The position numbers and the translations under genes are program-made. From Epiperipatus broadwayi (Eukaryota > Onychophora > Udeonychophora > Euonychophora > Peripatidae), in assembly GCA_028023455.1 (NCBI GenBank), contig JAQFVV010012397.1, positions 3,339,501 to 3,403,500 on the forward strand: DNA of 64,000 nucleotides, given 5' to 3'. Numbering within the stretch: position 1 is the stretch's first letter; each line of letters starts with the position of its first letter. The notes under the pieces are model-generated. The model had not been told where the DNA came from. It saw only the letters and a list, made by a program, of their open reading frames with translations, and did not search any database. This document shows positions 22,908 to 34,383 of this stretch, in pieces.

Positions 22908-24184
22908 GATGTTTTTCTTTTGTTCTCCATTCTAAGCTTTTAAAGATTTCTAAGCTTCTAAAGAATTCTGAGTTGTTCTAAAATTCTAATAATTTGCTAA
23001 CCTTGACATGTCCGAGTAGAGGCGTTTACGATGGCTATGTCCCCTCGGAATAGCCAGCCGCTGCTCCATACCATCAGAAATTATCACACGGATCCCGGAA
23101 CTGCTGCTGCCGCTGCCAAAATATGAACATTCCAGATTTTGCTGCTGAATTATAAAACCTGCCGAACATCTACCTGCAAATGCTTCTCCAGAGGTAACCT
23201 AAATTAACCCAAGAGCTCTTGTGATTCCTAACTAACATGCTATAGCTATTTAACATTGTTTTCTTATATTTCACAACTTCATTATGTATTTCTTTCATGT
23301 ATTTAAATATACTCAACATTTTGCTCTCTATCCTTGGGTTAATATTTTCTATTTATAAAGCTTTCTTTTATTTTATTATGATAATGTGTCAGAATCGTCT
23401 TTGACCGAGTGAACTATTCCCTTAACGCCGCTATTAAGGCATATTTTAAATTTATAATTTTCCAATTTTACTGTCTTGCCAATCACTCGTTCGAGGGCGA
23501 TTCTTTTCTTTAATGTAATATAATCACATAGTTTAAAATCTACATGCTATTGATTTTAATCTAATATAAGAGTATGTGCGAAGTCAATGATTAAATGTGT
23601 CCCTTAATGCATGATTGCATATATAAATCTATACTTACTTTTCAAACCCGCAAGCATGCATTTTCTCATTTTAATTACTGTGTTCTACTTTAATTATAAA
23701 GTTCATCATTGATGTCGAGAATGTGCGGACCCTTTTAAATGAATTTCAGGGAATTTGATTGGGCATTTCTCTTAATCCAAGTAAAACCCATTTAGTATGT
23801 TTTTATATACACTAGTCTCGTATTGCTGGTACATGAATTGGTTGTTGAGACCGCTTTGTTTTATTTTTCCAAGGATTCTTTACATGGCAAAGTCCGTTCT
23901 TTTCGCTTATTGCAAGTTTCCAGGCAGAGGGTGTTCACCAATGACACCCCTGGGAATTAAACGCAATCGTCACACAGTCTCTAAGTTTCGGCTGCTCGTC
24001 AAAATACTTTCCTACGGGTTAGCGGCGAGATGCCCTCCGTAATTATTCCGGATCTTCAATAATGTTTCATTTTATATTTATTTTACAAAGCATCCATGAC
24101 TTAAACGAGTCACACCCTCCAACTTTATAAATTCACTATCAGCAATACTGACCTCCCAATACAAATCTATTATTATTATTCTCA

Positions 24185-24190
24185 AATAAA
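24185..24190 (+). promoter_or_regulatory. Candidate poly(A) signal of element B
   Basis: AATAAA in the phrase CTCAAATAAATG, found at 29387 in the 3' LTR and in the same phrase in element C (49432). The conserved context and equal distance from the TATA box favour this AATAAA over the many others in AT-rich DNA. Confidence 0.5.
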
Positions 24191-24875
24191 TGCTTTGATC
24201 CCATTCCCACGTTTGCTTAGTAAGCTTTAGTCCGTATTCTCGAAATCAATAAATATTTTAGAACATTTAATTTCAAATATTGTCTTAAACTTGTCTATTT
24301 ACTCAAAGCACCTCGCACATGTTCCTATCTTGTCAAGCACATTATCGTAACGCTATTAGCCCGAGGAATAGAATATATCACTCCGTTTTAAAACCTTTTG
24401 TCATTACTGAAATATAAATTCCAACAATTATTTAATACGCGTCCCTGTCTCATATAAGCATACAGTAGCGTTATATATATATTTATATAAATAATTTGTG
24501 TGAAATTATTTAAAACTAAATTTTATCTCTTATTTTATTTGATTCCTATCACTGTCTCGGTCTATATATATATATTTTCTGCATTTCTTTTATAAATCCA
24601 TAGACGTTAATTAGCCACCCAAACTTATCTTAGTATAGTCTTTTGTTTCTCCCTGACCACCAGGCACCGGTAAAAGGTTATACTAGTTGTAGCATCAGAT
24701 GCGTTATCATGTAGGTGGCGCTGTGAAATTTGGACTTTAGATTCGAACTCAGTATATCTAGAAGGCAACCCCTCCTAGAATGTTCAGTTTAGTGTCTGGG
24801 GTTTGAATTATGCAGTGTGTTAGCGAGATAGACGATTCTGACCGTTACATAGTAAATTTTTTTTTTCCGGGTCCA

Positions 24876-24893
24876 TGGCGCCCAACGTGGGGC
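24876..24893 (+). promoter_or_regulatory. Primer binding site of element B, tRNA-Lys type
   Basis: TGGCGCCCAACGTGGGGC is the 18-base primer site known for tRNA-Lys(1,2)-primed retroviruses and retroelements. It lies 26 bases after the LTR end, further than the usual few bases. A T-rich spacer fills the gap. Confidence 0.85.
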
Positions 24894-26192
24894 CTCGAAT
24901 ATTTAAACACCCGCATCCCTGTAGATCTTAATTATTTAAAACACCCACATCCCTGTAGCTTAATTTTAGTGTTTTGTTCATATTTAATCGCTCAAAGCCC
25001 TTATGTTTTATATATATATGATATTTTTCAAACTCTATATTATCTATATAGTTTATTTGCGTGTATATTTCATGCATTTTGTTTGACTCGGGCATTCAAT
25101 TACTTATCCTATATAATCAGAACTTGTCCAAACATGCTATAGTGCGATACGAGCCATCTGTATTATCTGTATTTATTGTTTCACTTAAATCACGCTATGT
25201 ACGCATAGCGTAAATTACTTAAATATTGTCCCAAGTGAATATTGTGACAATCTATGAAGATTTCAAATATTGTATTTTTCTATCAAAATAAAGTTTAATC
25301 GGCTCAACGTGCAATATAGCATAATGATAATTTTGTACGGTAATGACCTAGATATAATAGGCTATCGTATGGAATTCAGAAATAATTATAAATCAAATGT
25401 TGTAATCAATAAAAAAAAAATGCGAAGGTTTTAACGAGTGCCCGTAGTTAAATGGAATAGTTATTAAAATTAATTTTGGGAAGCTAACAGTCTATGGATA
25501 TTTTTAACTGGTGACATGGCGCCCAAGGGTAATTTCACCAAACGGAGTTACTTCTAAAATAAATTTTGTCACCAGGCTCAATTCTTTTGTATGAAATTTG
25601 TTTTTTTTTAACGTGTGTAAATTTTTCTTAGACCAAATAATGAGACGTGAATCGGATCAATAATTATGTAAATAAATATATATGTTTGCAAATCTTAAAT
25701 AAGAGGGAACGAAATAATTATACCCGGATCTAGCGAATGTTTATATATATAAATAAATTTGCTTGAGTTTAAAAATATATTTTAGCGAAATATTTTGACA
25801 GGTAGAATTTAAGAGATTTTTATATATACGGGCAGTTAAAAATATATATGTTGGCAGCAGATTTAAGCGAGAAATTTTAGCAGTAGTAAGAGGGCAGTAG
25901 TTGGGGTTTTAAGTGATAAATATAAAAGCAGCAATTAGGCCAACAGAACCGAGAGGGAGATAGCCTATTAGCCATTAATAAAATTTGAAGTCAAACGTAA
26001 TAATCGCAGAGAATTAAACAAGGAAAAATAATAAGAGTATTTTTTTACAGTATTAGTTTTAATAAGCTCAACGTAAAACAGTTTAAACATTTTCTTTATC
26101 AGTGCTATACATTGTGTTTAAGAGTTTTTAGGCTATAGTAATAGTTAGCAATAAAAAAAAAATCATCATCGATCACGGTAACATCCAAGGCC

Positions 26193-27017
26193 ATGGAAAA
26201 TACGGATACCAATGAGATCCAATTCCGGAATCTTATAGAGATGTGGGAGCAAAGTGAAGAAAGAGCGAGACGATGGGAAGAAGAGCAAATTTGCAGGAGA
26301 GCTGAGGAATGTAAAGAGTTGGCCAAACTCATCCACGAATTGGCACAAGTGAGAGAGGGACAGGAAGCCCTCCAACTTGCATTTGAAAAATGCTGCATGA
26401 AGAACGATAAAAGGGTCATTGAACCAAGAAAAGATGAAACAGACCTGAACTCGGTAGGGTCATTAACAGATGAATCCCTGAACCAGAAATTAGAGTCCAA
26501 TGATCCGGCAAATGAAAAAAATGATGTCCAGGACACCAGACCTCAAACCCAGCTAACCAAGCTTGTCAACGTTAAAATATTCCATGAAGTAAAAAAATGT
26601 CCTAAACTTTATTTGGAAAGAGTACTTCCAGAAAATGATCCACCAGACATAGGACATCCAACCCAGCTAACCAAGCTTATCAATATTAAAATATTTCATG
26701 AAATAAAAAAGGGTCCCAAACTGTATTTAGACGAGATATTTCCAGCCAAGAATGTACGAAACCTATGGCCTCAAACCCAGCTAACCAAGCTTACCACCAA
26801 TATCAAAGTATATAAAAAACACAAGGAAAATATCCCACCTGATATAGCAAAAATATATCAACCGCATGAAGTAAAGGAAGTGGCCGAATTCTTAACCAGT
26901 CTGGATTTCAGTCTCTGGGCTAAAGAACCGCCAGACAAGGTAAAGAGACCTGATAATCCGAGACTGCAGTTATCAAATTATAAAAGCAGTTATTACCCAC
27001 CAGACCCAGGATTATAG
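26193..27017 (+). CDS. Gag-like protein of element B, 274 aa
   Basis: The single long frame of element B. The start follows a good animal context (AAGGCCATGG). Residues 1-75 are charged with a coiled-coil look (EERARRWEEEQICRRAEECK). Residues about 115-220 hold three copies of a module of about 40 residues starting TQLTKL and including IKIFHE(V/I)KK-PKLYL. Each resembles the start of the capsid segment in the element C protein (VHIKIFRVEIREKPQTYLES), so a capsid helix seems triplicated and the rest of capsid lost. The last 43 residues (EFLTSLDFSLWAKEPPD to PPDPGL) are close to the end of the C protein. No zinc knuckle or protease is present. Assignment as gag is an inference through element C. 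Confidence 0.72.
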   Translation: MENTDTNEIQFRNLIEMWEQSEERARRWEEEQICRRAEECKELAKLIHELAQVREGQEALQLAFEKCCMKNDKRVIEPRKDETDLNSVGSLTDESLNQKLESNDPANEKNDVQDTRPQTQLTKLVNVKIFHEVKKCPKLYLERVLPENDPPDIGHPTQLTKLINIKIFHEIKKGPKLYLDEIFPAKNVRNLWPQTQLTKLTTNIKVYKKHKENIPPDIAKIYQPHEVKEVAEFLTSLDFSLWAKEPPDKVKRPDNPRLQLSNYKSSYYPPDPGL

Positions 27018-27357
27018 TAGTTTTTTTTTTAAAAAAAAAAACAACAACAACAAAAAAAAAAAAAATGGACACGTCACAGGATAATATAAATAGGAGATCG
27101 GATATAAACAGTGTTAAACGATTAGTTTGTTTTAAATAAAATTTTGTTGAAAGAGGGGGGTGAAATAATAGAAATTGTTCGCTAGACGGTAGATTTATTA
27201 ATATGATCCGGGTATATAATTCAGTTTCGTTTCTTCATTATATTTATATCCTGTACATTATGGGTTATCTTGTAAATTTTTTTTTTATGCAGGCTTCATA
27301 GGTGGACACCTGTTGTAAGATCTTTTTTTTTTTAACAATTTTTTTTGTTCCGTCACT

Positions 27358-27366
27358 AAGGGAATG
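27358..27366 (+). promoter_or_regulatory. Polypurine tract of element B
   Basis: AAGGGAATG ends directly at the TG of the 3' LTR. It is short and contains one T. Element C has GGGGAAA at the same place, which supports the role. Confidence 0.5.
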
Positions 27367-30057
27367 TGAAACAGTAGGGTCTGCTTTGCAGATCTTCGTT
27401 TCACCTTTTCTCACCTACTTCCTACCCTCATACCTTAGTTTGAACCCCAATCTATCGTAGTGTGTCTGCAATACACTTATATACCGAAAATCCCACCTAA
27501 TTTTAAACCACGAGCACAATGCTCGTATTATATATAACTTATTCCCAAATAAAATAAAATATTATGAATTATGTATTTGTTCACATAATTTACATTTATT
27601 AAAAAGTAAGTTATATAAGTCGTAATTGCGCACACACTATGATATCCATTTTAAAACATATCAAAATTATAAATTGTTAGTTATTTTGTTTGGATCTATT
27701 TACAAATATATTACCGTCGTAATATATTTTGATTTAAAATAAAATTCATTTAGTAAATATTTGTTTAGTAGATAGATTCAAATATTACAATTTAAAATAA
27801 AATAATTTTCGTTTTATTTAATAAAAATCATCCCAAATATTTCTGTTAAAATAAATGAGGGACAATAGTTTAATTATATAAGTTTATCTAAAAACAGCAG
27901 CTGTCCACTTAAGTTTTCTTTAATTAGTAGCAGTAATTTTAATTAAATCTAGTTTGTGATTCGAATGTCGACGGGGAAGTTAACAAAAGAAATTAATTAA
28001 TGTTGAATTCCTTTAGACATTCGGATAGATTTAATTACAGCAGATAAGTCCAATAATTTTGTACGCTCCAGGACAAATCTATTGTTAAATTTTACTATAA
28101 AAAGGATGTTTTTCTTTTGTTCTCCATTCTAAGCTTTTAAAGATTTCTAAGCTTCTAAAGAATTCTGAGTTGTTCTAAAATTCTAATAATTTGCTAACCT
28201 TGACATGTCCGAGTAGAGGCGTTTACGATGGCTATGTCCCCTCGAAATAGCCAGCCGCTGCTCCATACCATCAGAAATTATCACACGGATCCCGGAACTG
28301 CTGCTGCCAAATATGAACATTCCAGATTTTGCTGCTGAATTATAAAACCTGCCGAACATCTACCTGCAAATGCTTCTCCAGAGGTAACCTAAATTGACCC
28401 AAGAGCTCTTGTGATTCCTAACTAACATGCTATAGCTATTTAACATTGTTTTCTTATATTTCACAACTTCATTATGTATTTCTTTCATGTATTTAAATAT
28501 ACTCAACATTTTGCTCTCTATTCTTGGGTTAATATTTTCTATTTATAAAGCTTTCTTTTATTTTATTATGATAATGTGTCAGAATCGTCTTTGACCGAGT
28601 GAACTATTCCCTTTATTGAAAATAAGACGCCGCTATTAAGGCATATTTTAAATTTATAATTTTCCAATTTTACTGTCTTGCCAATCACTCGTTCGAGGGC
28701 GATTCTTTTCTTTAATGTAATATAATCACATAGTTTAAAATCTACATGCTATTGATTTTAATCTAATATAAGAGTATGTGCGAAGTCAATGATTAAATGT
28801 GTCCCTTAATGCATGATTGCATATATAAATCTATACTTACTTTTCAAACCCGCAAGCATGCATTTTTTCATTTTAATTACCGTGTTCTACTTTAATTATA
28901 AAGTTCATCATTGATGTCGAGAATGTGCGGACCCTTTTAAATGAATTTCAGGGAATTTGATTGGGCATTTCTCTTAATCCAAGTAAAACCCATTTAGTAT
29001 GTTTTTATATACACTAGTCTCGTATTGCTGGTACATGAATTGGTTGTTGAGACCGCTTTGTTTTATTTTTCCAAGGATTCTTTACACGGCAAAGTCCGTT
29101 CTTTTCGCTTATTGCAAGTTTCCAGGCAGAGGGTGTTCACCAATGACACCCCTGGGAATTAAACACAATCGTCACACAGTCTCTAAGTTTCGGCTGCTCG
29201 TCAAAATACTTTCCTATGGGTTAGCGGCGAGATGCCCTCCGTAATTATTCCGGATCTTCAATATTGTTTCATTTTATATTTATTTTACAAAGCATCCGTG
29301 ACTTAAACGAGTCACACCCTCCAACTTTATAAATTCACTATCAGCAATACTGACCTCCCAATACAAATCTATTATTATTATTCTCAAATAAATGCTTTGA
29401 TCCCATTCCCACGTTTGCTTAGTAAGCTTTAGTCCGTTACTATTCTCGAAATCAATAAATATTTTAGAACATTTAATTTCAAATATTGTCTTAAACTTGT
29501 CTATTTACTCAAAGCACCTCGCACATGTTCCTATCTTGACAAGCACATTATCGTAACGCTATTAGCCCGAGGAATAGAATATATCACTCCGTTTTAAAAC
29601 CTTTTGTCATTACTGAAATATAAATTCCAACAATTATTTAATACGCGTCCCTGTCTCATATAAGCATACAGTAGCGTTATATATATATTTATATAAATAA
29701 TTTGTGTGAAATTATTTAAAACTAAATTTTATCTCTTATTTTATTTGATTCCTATCACTGTCTCGGTCTATATATATATATTTTCTGCATTTCTTTTATA
29801 AATCCATAGACGTTAATTAGCCACCCAAACTTATCTTAGTATAGAGTCTTTTGTTTCTCCCTGACCACCAGGCACCGGTAAAAGGTTATACTAGTTGTAG
29901 CATCAGATGCGTTATCACGTAGGTGGCGCTGTGAAATTTGGACTTTAGATTTGAACTCAGTATATCTAGAAGGCAACCCCTCCTAGAATGTTCAGTTTAG
30001 TGTCTGGGGTTTGAATTATGCAGTGTGTTAGCGAGATAGACGATTCTGACCGTTACA
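27367..30057 (+). repeat. 3' LTR of element B
   Basis: 2691 bp, nearly identical to 22170-24849. The counterpart short frame lies at 28999-29244, TATA at 28096 and AATAAA at 29387. Confidence 0.9.
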
Positions 30058-30500
30058 ATATATATATATATATGGGAATATTTAGCATGTAGAGTTTTCC
30101 ATTTTTAATTATTTAATTAGAAAGCTCTTACTAGAACAGTAGCTAATCAAAGTTAACTGCCCAAGATGAAAAGTGAAAGTAAAATTATTAGGTTATTGCA
30201 ATTGAAAGTGAATTTTCTTTTGATGGCCCCTCTAGATCTAATACAGAGACAAGGGATTGCAGTTTACATATATACATTGAACTATGTCTAATTTAATGTT
30301 TGTATACATATATGTTTTACTATTAGTTATTGAATTGAAATTTTTTTAACTATTATTACTTATATTTTCGAGAAGTATTTTATGAATTAAAATGTGAAAT
30401 TAAGGGAATAAAAGTAATTGAAAATTATTTAACCAGATTTTGCAGTTGATGTGATTATTTTTTCAAATAATGCTTCACAATTATTGTAGGAGACATATAT
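30058..30500. other. AT-rich flank of element B
   Basis: Begins with an AT dinucleotide run that includes the right copy of the ATAT target duplication. No gene is visible. Confidence 0.5.
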
Positions 30501-30507
30501 TTTACGC

Positions 30508-30702
30508 TTGGGGATGTCAATTCGAATACTTGAACAGAGACTTGAGATCTTGGTAAAATGCAAACAATTTCATATTTTTCCTAATTGTTGTAAATTTAAA
30601 ATTGACAGATCTATATATAATCATGATAAAATTGCAGAACAGCTTCTTATCTTTATTATCAAAGGTTTTAAGAACGCGTTAAAGAAAGACAAGAAAAGAT
30701 GA
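30508..30702 (+). pseudogene. Possible N-terminal fragment of a Penelope-like element
   Basis: A 64-codon frame (GMSIRILEQRLEILVKCKQFH and on) lies directly upstream of the Penelope RT remnant, with only a SINE between them. I do not recognise its sequence; position is the only reason to link it. Confidence 0.3.
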
Positions 30703-30786
30703 CGGAAGATCACTCCAAATAAAATAATTCCACAGTGGATCAATAGGAGATGTGACATCATGGAAAGAAATAATGTGATTAGATTT

Positions 30787-30900
30787 TTTTTCTCTCATGT
30801 GTCATAGCATCAGCCGGGAAGCGAAGCTGTTAACATGGGACAACTGCTTGTAAAGCAGCTGTCGGTGACCTCTCAACTACCAATGCTTGACAAAAAATGG
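30787..30900 (-). mobile_element. tRNA-derived SINE, copy 2
   Basis: Flanked by TTAGATTT at 30779-30786 and 30901-30908. The left end is T-rich, which is the A tail of a minus-strand copy. On the minus strand it reads ATTG-TAGTTGAGAGGTCA, then CAGCTGC-TT, and a GCTTCGCTTCCCGGC B-box-like block. It interrupts the Penelope-like remnant, so it is younger than that element. Confidence 0.82.
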
Positions 30901-30960
30901 TTAGATTTGAATGCAAAATAACCTTTTTAGTGGAAAAACAGAATATCACCATTATAAATA

Positions 30961-32165
30961 TAAAAAGGGAAACTTATGTTAATCGAACTACTTGTCATTC
31001 CTTCGACTGAAGTAAAAACGATTCTAGCACTGGGACCTAAATTCATTGGAGGTCATTGGAAGCTCCCAAGATTAGAATTACTGATGGATGCTGAATCAAG
31101 TCTATTAAACAATCCAGAGAAAATATTATCTTTTATATACTGACGACAATTAGATACAAACAGATGAATGCAGATTTCGATTGCTGGAATACTAGCATTA
31201 ACAATACAAAGCAGTTTTTGGAAATCAACAAGATGACATGTGTTAAGGAAGACAAAGGGAACAGATTCGTGCTCATGGATTCTAATGAATATAAGGATAA
31301 AATGACAGCTCAAATTAGAAATTTAGAATTTGTTGAAAGTTTTAGCAATAGACTCGATAGAAAGAAATTTATTACATCAGTACTCAGGGTCCATAAAGAT
31401 AAAGGTATGGCTAAAGCAGAGTATTTACCACATATATCCATCTGCTACCATGTCATCTAAGATGTTTGCTAATGCCAAATTACATAAACCTGGCACACCT
31501 CTGAGACTTATGCTGGATTTTGGAGGTGTACATTAATTCAAGACAGCAATGCTAGTAAACCAATAGTTAGTGGATTCTGTAGGCTTCGGTGAATACATGA
31601 TCACGCTATTTTTTGAGTTTGTTGGAAAAATTAATAGAATTGCAGTTGACCTTGACTTTGAAATCACAGCATTGGATATAAAAGAACTATATGGATCAGT
31701 AGGCAGGAAGGGTTCAATAGACATAGTTAGCAAGAATTATTAAGGAATCGTTGCCTGGCTGGACATATGAATTTTATATTGGCCTTCCTATCTTGACCGG
31801 ATGACCACATTTTCACGATTTTAGAAGGGAAATGATATGGCATGAAAAATGGTTGGTCTATGGGTCTCTCATTAAGCGGAATAATTGCAAGTATTTTCTT
31901 GAACCATTTCGAAAAACAAATTGTGCCTAAGTATTGCGCTAAGATCCCTGGACTTATATATACCCGATATGTGGATGACATGTTTGTTGCAACCCAAAGA
32001 TGCACAATCACAAGCATTCAAAATGATTTGCAGCTAGTGATAAAATTAACACTTAATACTACCTGGGATAATGAAATGCAAGAATTGAAATATCTGTATC
32101 TGTTAATACAAAGAGAAGCAGTAAGACTTAATTATCAAATGATTGTCAAACCACTTGAAGTCTGA
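30961..32165 (+). pseudogene. Penelope-like element reverse transcriptase remnant
   Basis: Shifting plus-strand frames give ILALGPKFI (near 31023-31050), FVLMDSNEYKDKM (near 31265), FANAKLHKPGTPLRLMLDFG (near 31466-31525), KNGWSMGLSLSGIIASIFL (near 31842) and YTRYVDDMFV (31962-31991). The LGPKFIP, PK-HKPG-PLRP-(V/I), MG-P-S---A---L and Y-DD blocks in this order are the RT of Penelope-like elements. YVDD itself is intact. Stops and at least three frame changes remove function. The endonuclease remnant follows about 350 bases on, as expected. Confidence 0.85.
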
Positions 32166-32517
32166 GGTTACCCACACCCAAGATCTATCTCACCTAATTT
32201 GCACAAGTTTGCAGGTCTTAATGCATTTTTATATAGAAATTAACACTTTTGTAAATTTGAAACAGATAAGAAGGCCAACATTTCAAGTTACATCAAAGAC
32301 CTATTGAGTAGAACAATAATCAAAAAGCTTGAACAATTTTGTAAAAGATTAACTGCTAACTATGTAACAGAAAACAAATCACAAATAACACTCCCATACA
32401 TCCCTAAAGTGGCCAAACAACTTGTAAAAGCTCTGTCAAAAGAATTTAGAGTTGGTTTCTGCACACCCCCTAACCCAGATTAATTAATAACTCCAAAGAC
32501 AAAATTGATCCTAGCTT

Positions 32518-32847
32518 GACACCTCAAATGGTGTACAAGATCTCTTGCTCAAGGCAAGCTGCAGCACCGCATATTATGGAGAAATGAAAGCCACTGTTAA
32601 TAATAGAGCTACCCAGCATATGTACACATACAAGAGAGCTCAAAATAATGGCAACAACACTTCAATATTTTTGGAACACGAAGAAGCAGCTGATCATAAG
32701 TTTGAACCCTCCAACCCTGAGATCATGTGTACTGAGAGAAATGACTGCAAAAGAAAAATAAAGGAGACGTACTTCATCATAAATGATCCACATGCCATTA
32801 ATAGAAAAGATACATGTTTCTCTATTTCTAAGAAGTGGACAAGCTGA
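32518..32847 (+). pseudogene. Penelope-like GIY-YIG endonuclease remnant
   Basis: One frame gives TPQMVYKISC, then after a one-base shift AYYGEMKATVNNRATQHMYT, the V(Y)-I-C and YYGET----R---H blocks of the GIY-YIG domain attached to Penelope RTs. EAADHKF-P, CKRKIKETYFI and NRKDTCFSISKKW follow, ending in a stop at 32847. Catalytic-type residues remain recognisable: the paired tyrosines, arginine, histidine and the glutamate in KIKE. The same domain, better preserved, occurs at 61845-62213. Confidence 0.85.
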
Positions 32848-33039
32848 TCAATCTATATATTAAAAATTGTTTTACATATGAAGATTAATTTGCATATATT
32901 AGCATACATCAATACACTATAATGTTTCTAACTTTTCGACTATGAATATGAGGTTAAAAGATTCGAAAGTGCTAAGCTTGAAATTTAATTTTGATATGTA
33001 ACTTCACCAACTAGTGTTTGAAGCTTGGTATAATTACTA

Positions 33040-33660
33040 ATAGAAGTAAGAAAGTAGGACCAAAGATAAATGCTAAAAAGACTCAAGGTTTGTTTAATGG
33101 ATTTTCTCAGAAGAAATTAGCAAATACAAATATCTTTGTTAAATCAATAATGCAGATGGAAACATAATGATATAAATTAATCATAGAATTAAACTGGGAT
33201 GGAGTACTTTTATAAAAATAAATTAGTATTAAAGGAAATATGCTGTCTTTGAAAAGAAAGTTTTTTAATATATGTATGTGTTTTTGTAGTTCTTATATAT
33301 AGATCTGATGCTTCAATACTTAATAGAAGAGCAATAGGTTAGACTTAAGATTACTCAAAAAAAATATGGAACAATATTTGTTGCGAATAACAAATGAAAA
33401 CATGGGTGAGAGAACAAACATATATTACTGACATCATTGAAAGAATTGAAAGATTGATATGGAACTGATTTGAACATATTTCTTGAACACATGCTAATCG
33501 ATAAAGAATTGAAATTTTAAATTGGTTCCCAAGACATTGTACAATAACTAAAATGGGAGATAGATGGATGAAATAAAAACGTTTGCTGGTATAATGTGGA
33601 GAAGAGAGATTGTAGATTGGGGAAATTGAATTAAACATAGAGAAACATTAATCTTGCAGT
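33040..33660 (+). pseudogene. Decayed C-terminus of a non-LTR RT
   Basis: Plus-strand frames read KYKYL--INNADGN, then INHRIKLGWSTF, VFEKKVF, and further on TDIIERIERLIWNWFEHI and IEILNWFPR. They match, in order, the FKYLG-IIN-DG---EIKHRI-LGW-TF, LKRKVFN, and ---I-ERI--LKWRW-GH-AR blocks downstream of RT in common animal LINEs. The upstream RT domain is missing, so this is a 5'-truncated fossil. Confidence 0.68.
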
Positions 33661-34383
33661 GGATTCATAATAGTAGAAAATGATGATCGTGATGATGGCA
33701 TGTTGTGCTTTATAAATTGTCATGTAACAGTAGTAGTCACTAAAGTTCTGTTTGGACTTTTCATCATTAAAATTATTTTTAAATTTATTTTATCTAGATA
33801 TGCATAGGGATTAAAGATATTAGTCTTAACTCATAATTTCACTAGCAAATAAATTTACTTCAATTATTTCATAATTTTGTATCTTGTATTAAACCCAATT
33901 ATATTATATAAAATAAAATACACTCATTCATTAATGTTAAGTTTCTTAAGATTTGTAATGTATTATTTTGATTAATAGTTTTTAAATAAAAATTTTAATT
34001 ATTATGGTTCAGCTGTGAAAACAGGAAATATCTTACTTCTGTTGAATTGTAAATTTAAATTTTTAATTAGTCAAAAAAAAAAAAAAATTTAAAAGTAAAG
34101 TTAAAAATAAGTAACTATTTAGTCATCAAGTGTAAGTTTTATTTATTTTTAAAAAAAATATTATGGCTACAAAAACTTCAGACAATTTTATGCAGTGTGA
34201 ATTCACAATTTTTTATCTGAATAATATTAGATTTTTTTCTATTAATAAAATGAATTAAAAGAATAATTACCATATATATATTACTTTTGTGTTTGAAGTG
34301 AGAGTTTTCCTATCTCATCTATAATTATGATAGTCCTATTTATTGAATAACAACAAATTTGATATACAAATAGTTATTATTTG
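33661..34383. other. AT-rich DNA, nothing recognised
   Basis: No frame, RNA gene or shared repeat. It ends at the outer edge of the large inverted repeat. Confidence 0.5.

Larger units (their letters stand above)
22170..24849 (+). repeat. 5' LTR of element B
   Basis: 2680 bp, TG to CA. It holds a terminal hairpin (22170-22206), a TATA box at 22899, an AATAAA at 24185 and an 81-codon frame at 23797-24042. Compared with the 3' LTR it lacks about 14 bases near 23420 and has an extra 7-base CCGCTGC-type repeat unit near 23110. Confidence 0.9.
22170..30057 (+). mobile_element. LTR retrotransposon B (young, gag-only)
   Basis: LTRs at 22170-24849 and 27367-30057 (2680 and 2691 bp) begin TGAAACAGTAGG and end GACCGTTACA. 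ATAT flanks both sides (22166-22169 and 30058-30061). By eye the LTRs differ at about 20 substitutions and a few small indels, under 1 percent, so insertion was recent. The 2.5-kb interior holds a tRNA-Lys-like primer site, one intact gag-like frame (26193-27017) and a purine tract, but no pol. It can thus be complete in its cis signals while lacking enzymes. Element C is a relative. Confidence 0.9.

Noticed and set aside
26105-26536. 143-codon minus-strand frame opposite the element B gag
   Set aside because: A shadow of the plus-strand coding sequence; serine-rich and phenylalanine-rich from reversed gag codons, with no start context or motif. The same holds for 51096-51536 opposite the element C gag.
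30787-30900. Functional tRNA gene
   Set aside because: The acceptor stem does not pair, the A-to-B spacing is too long, and an A tail and target duplication mark it as a SINE. The same applies at 15412, 34411 and 35231.
31842-32165. Intact Penelope RT because YVDD and neighbouring blocks are clean
   Set aside because: Upstream blocks lie in other frames with stops, and the endonuclease is frameshifted, so the element is dead.
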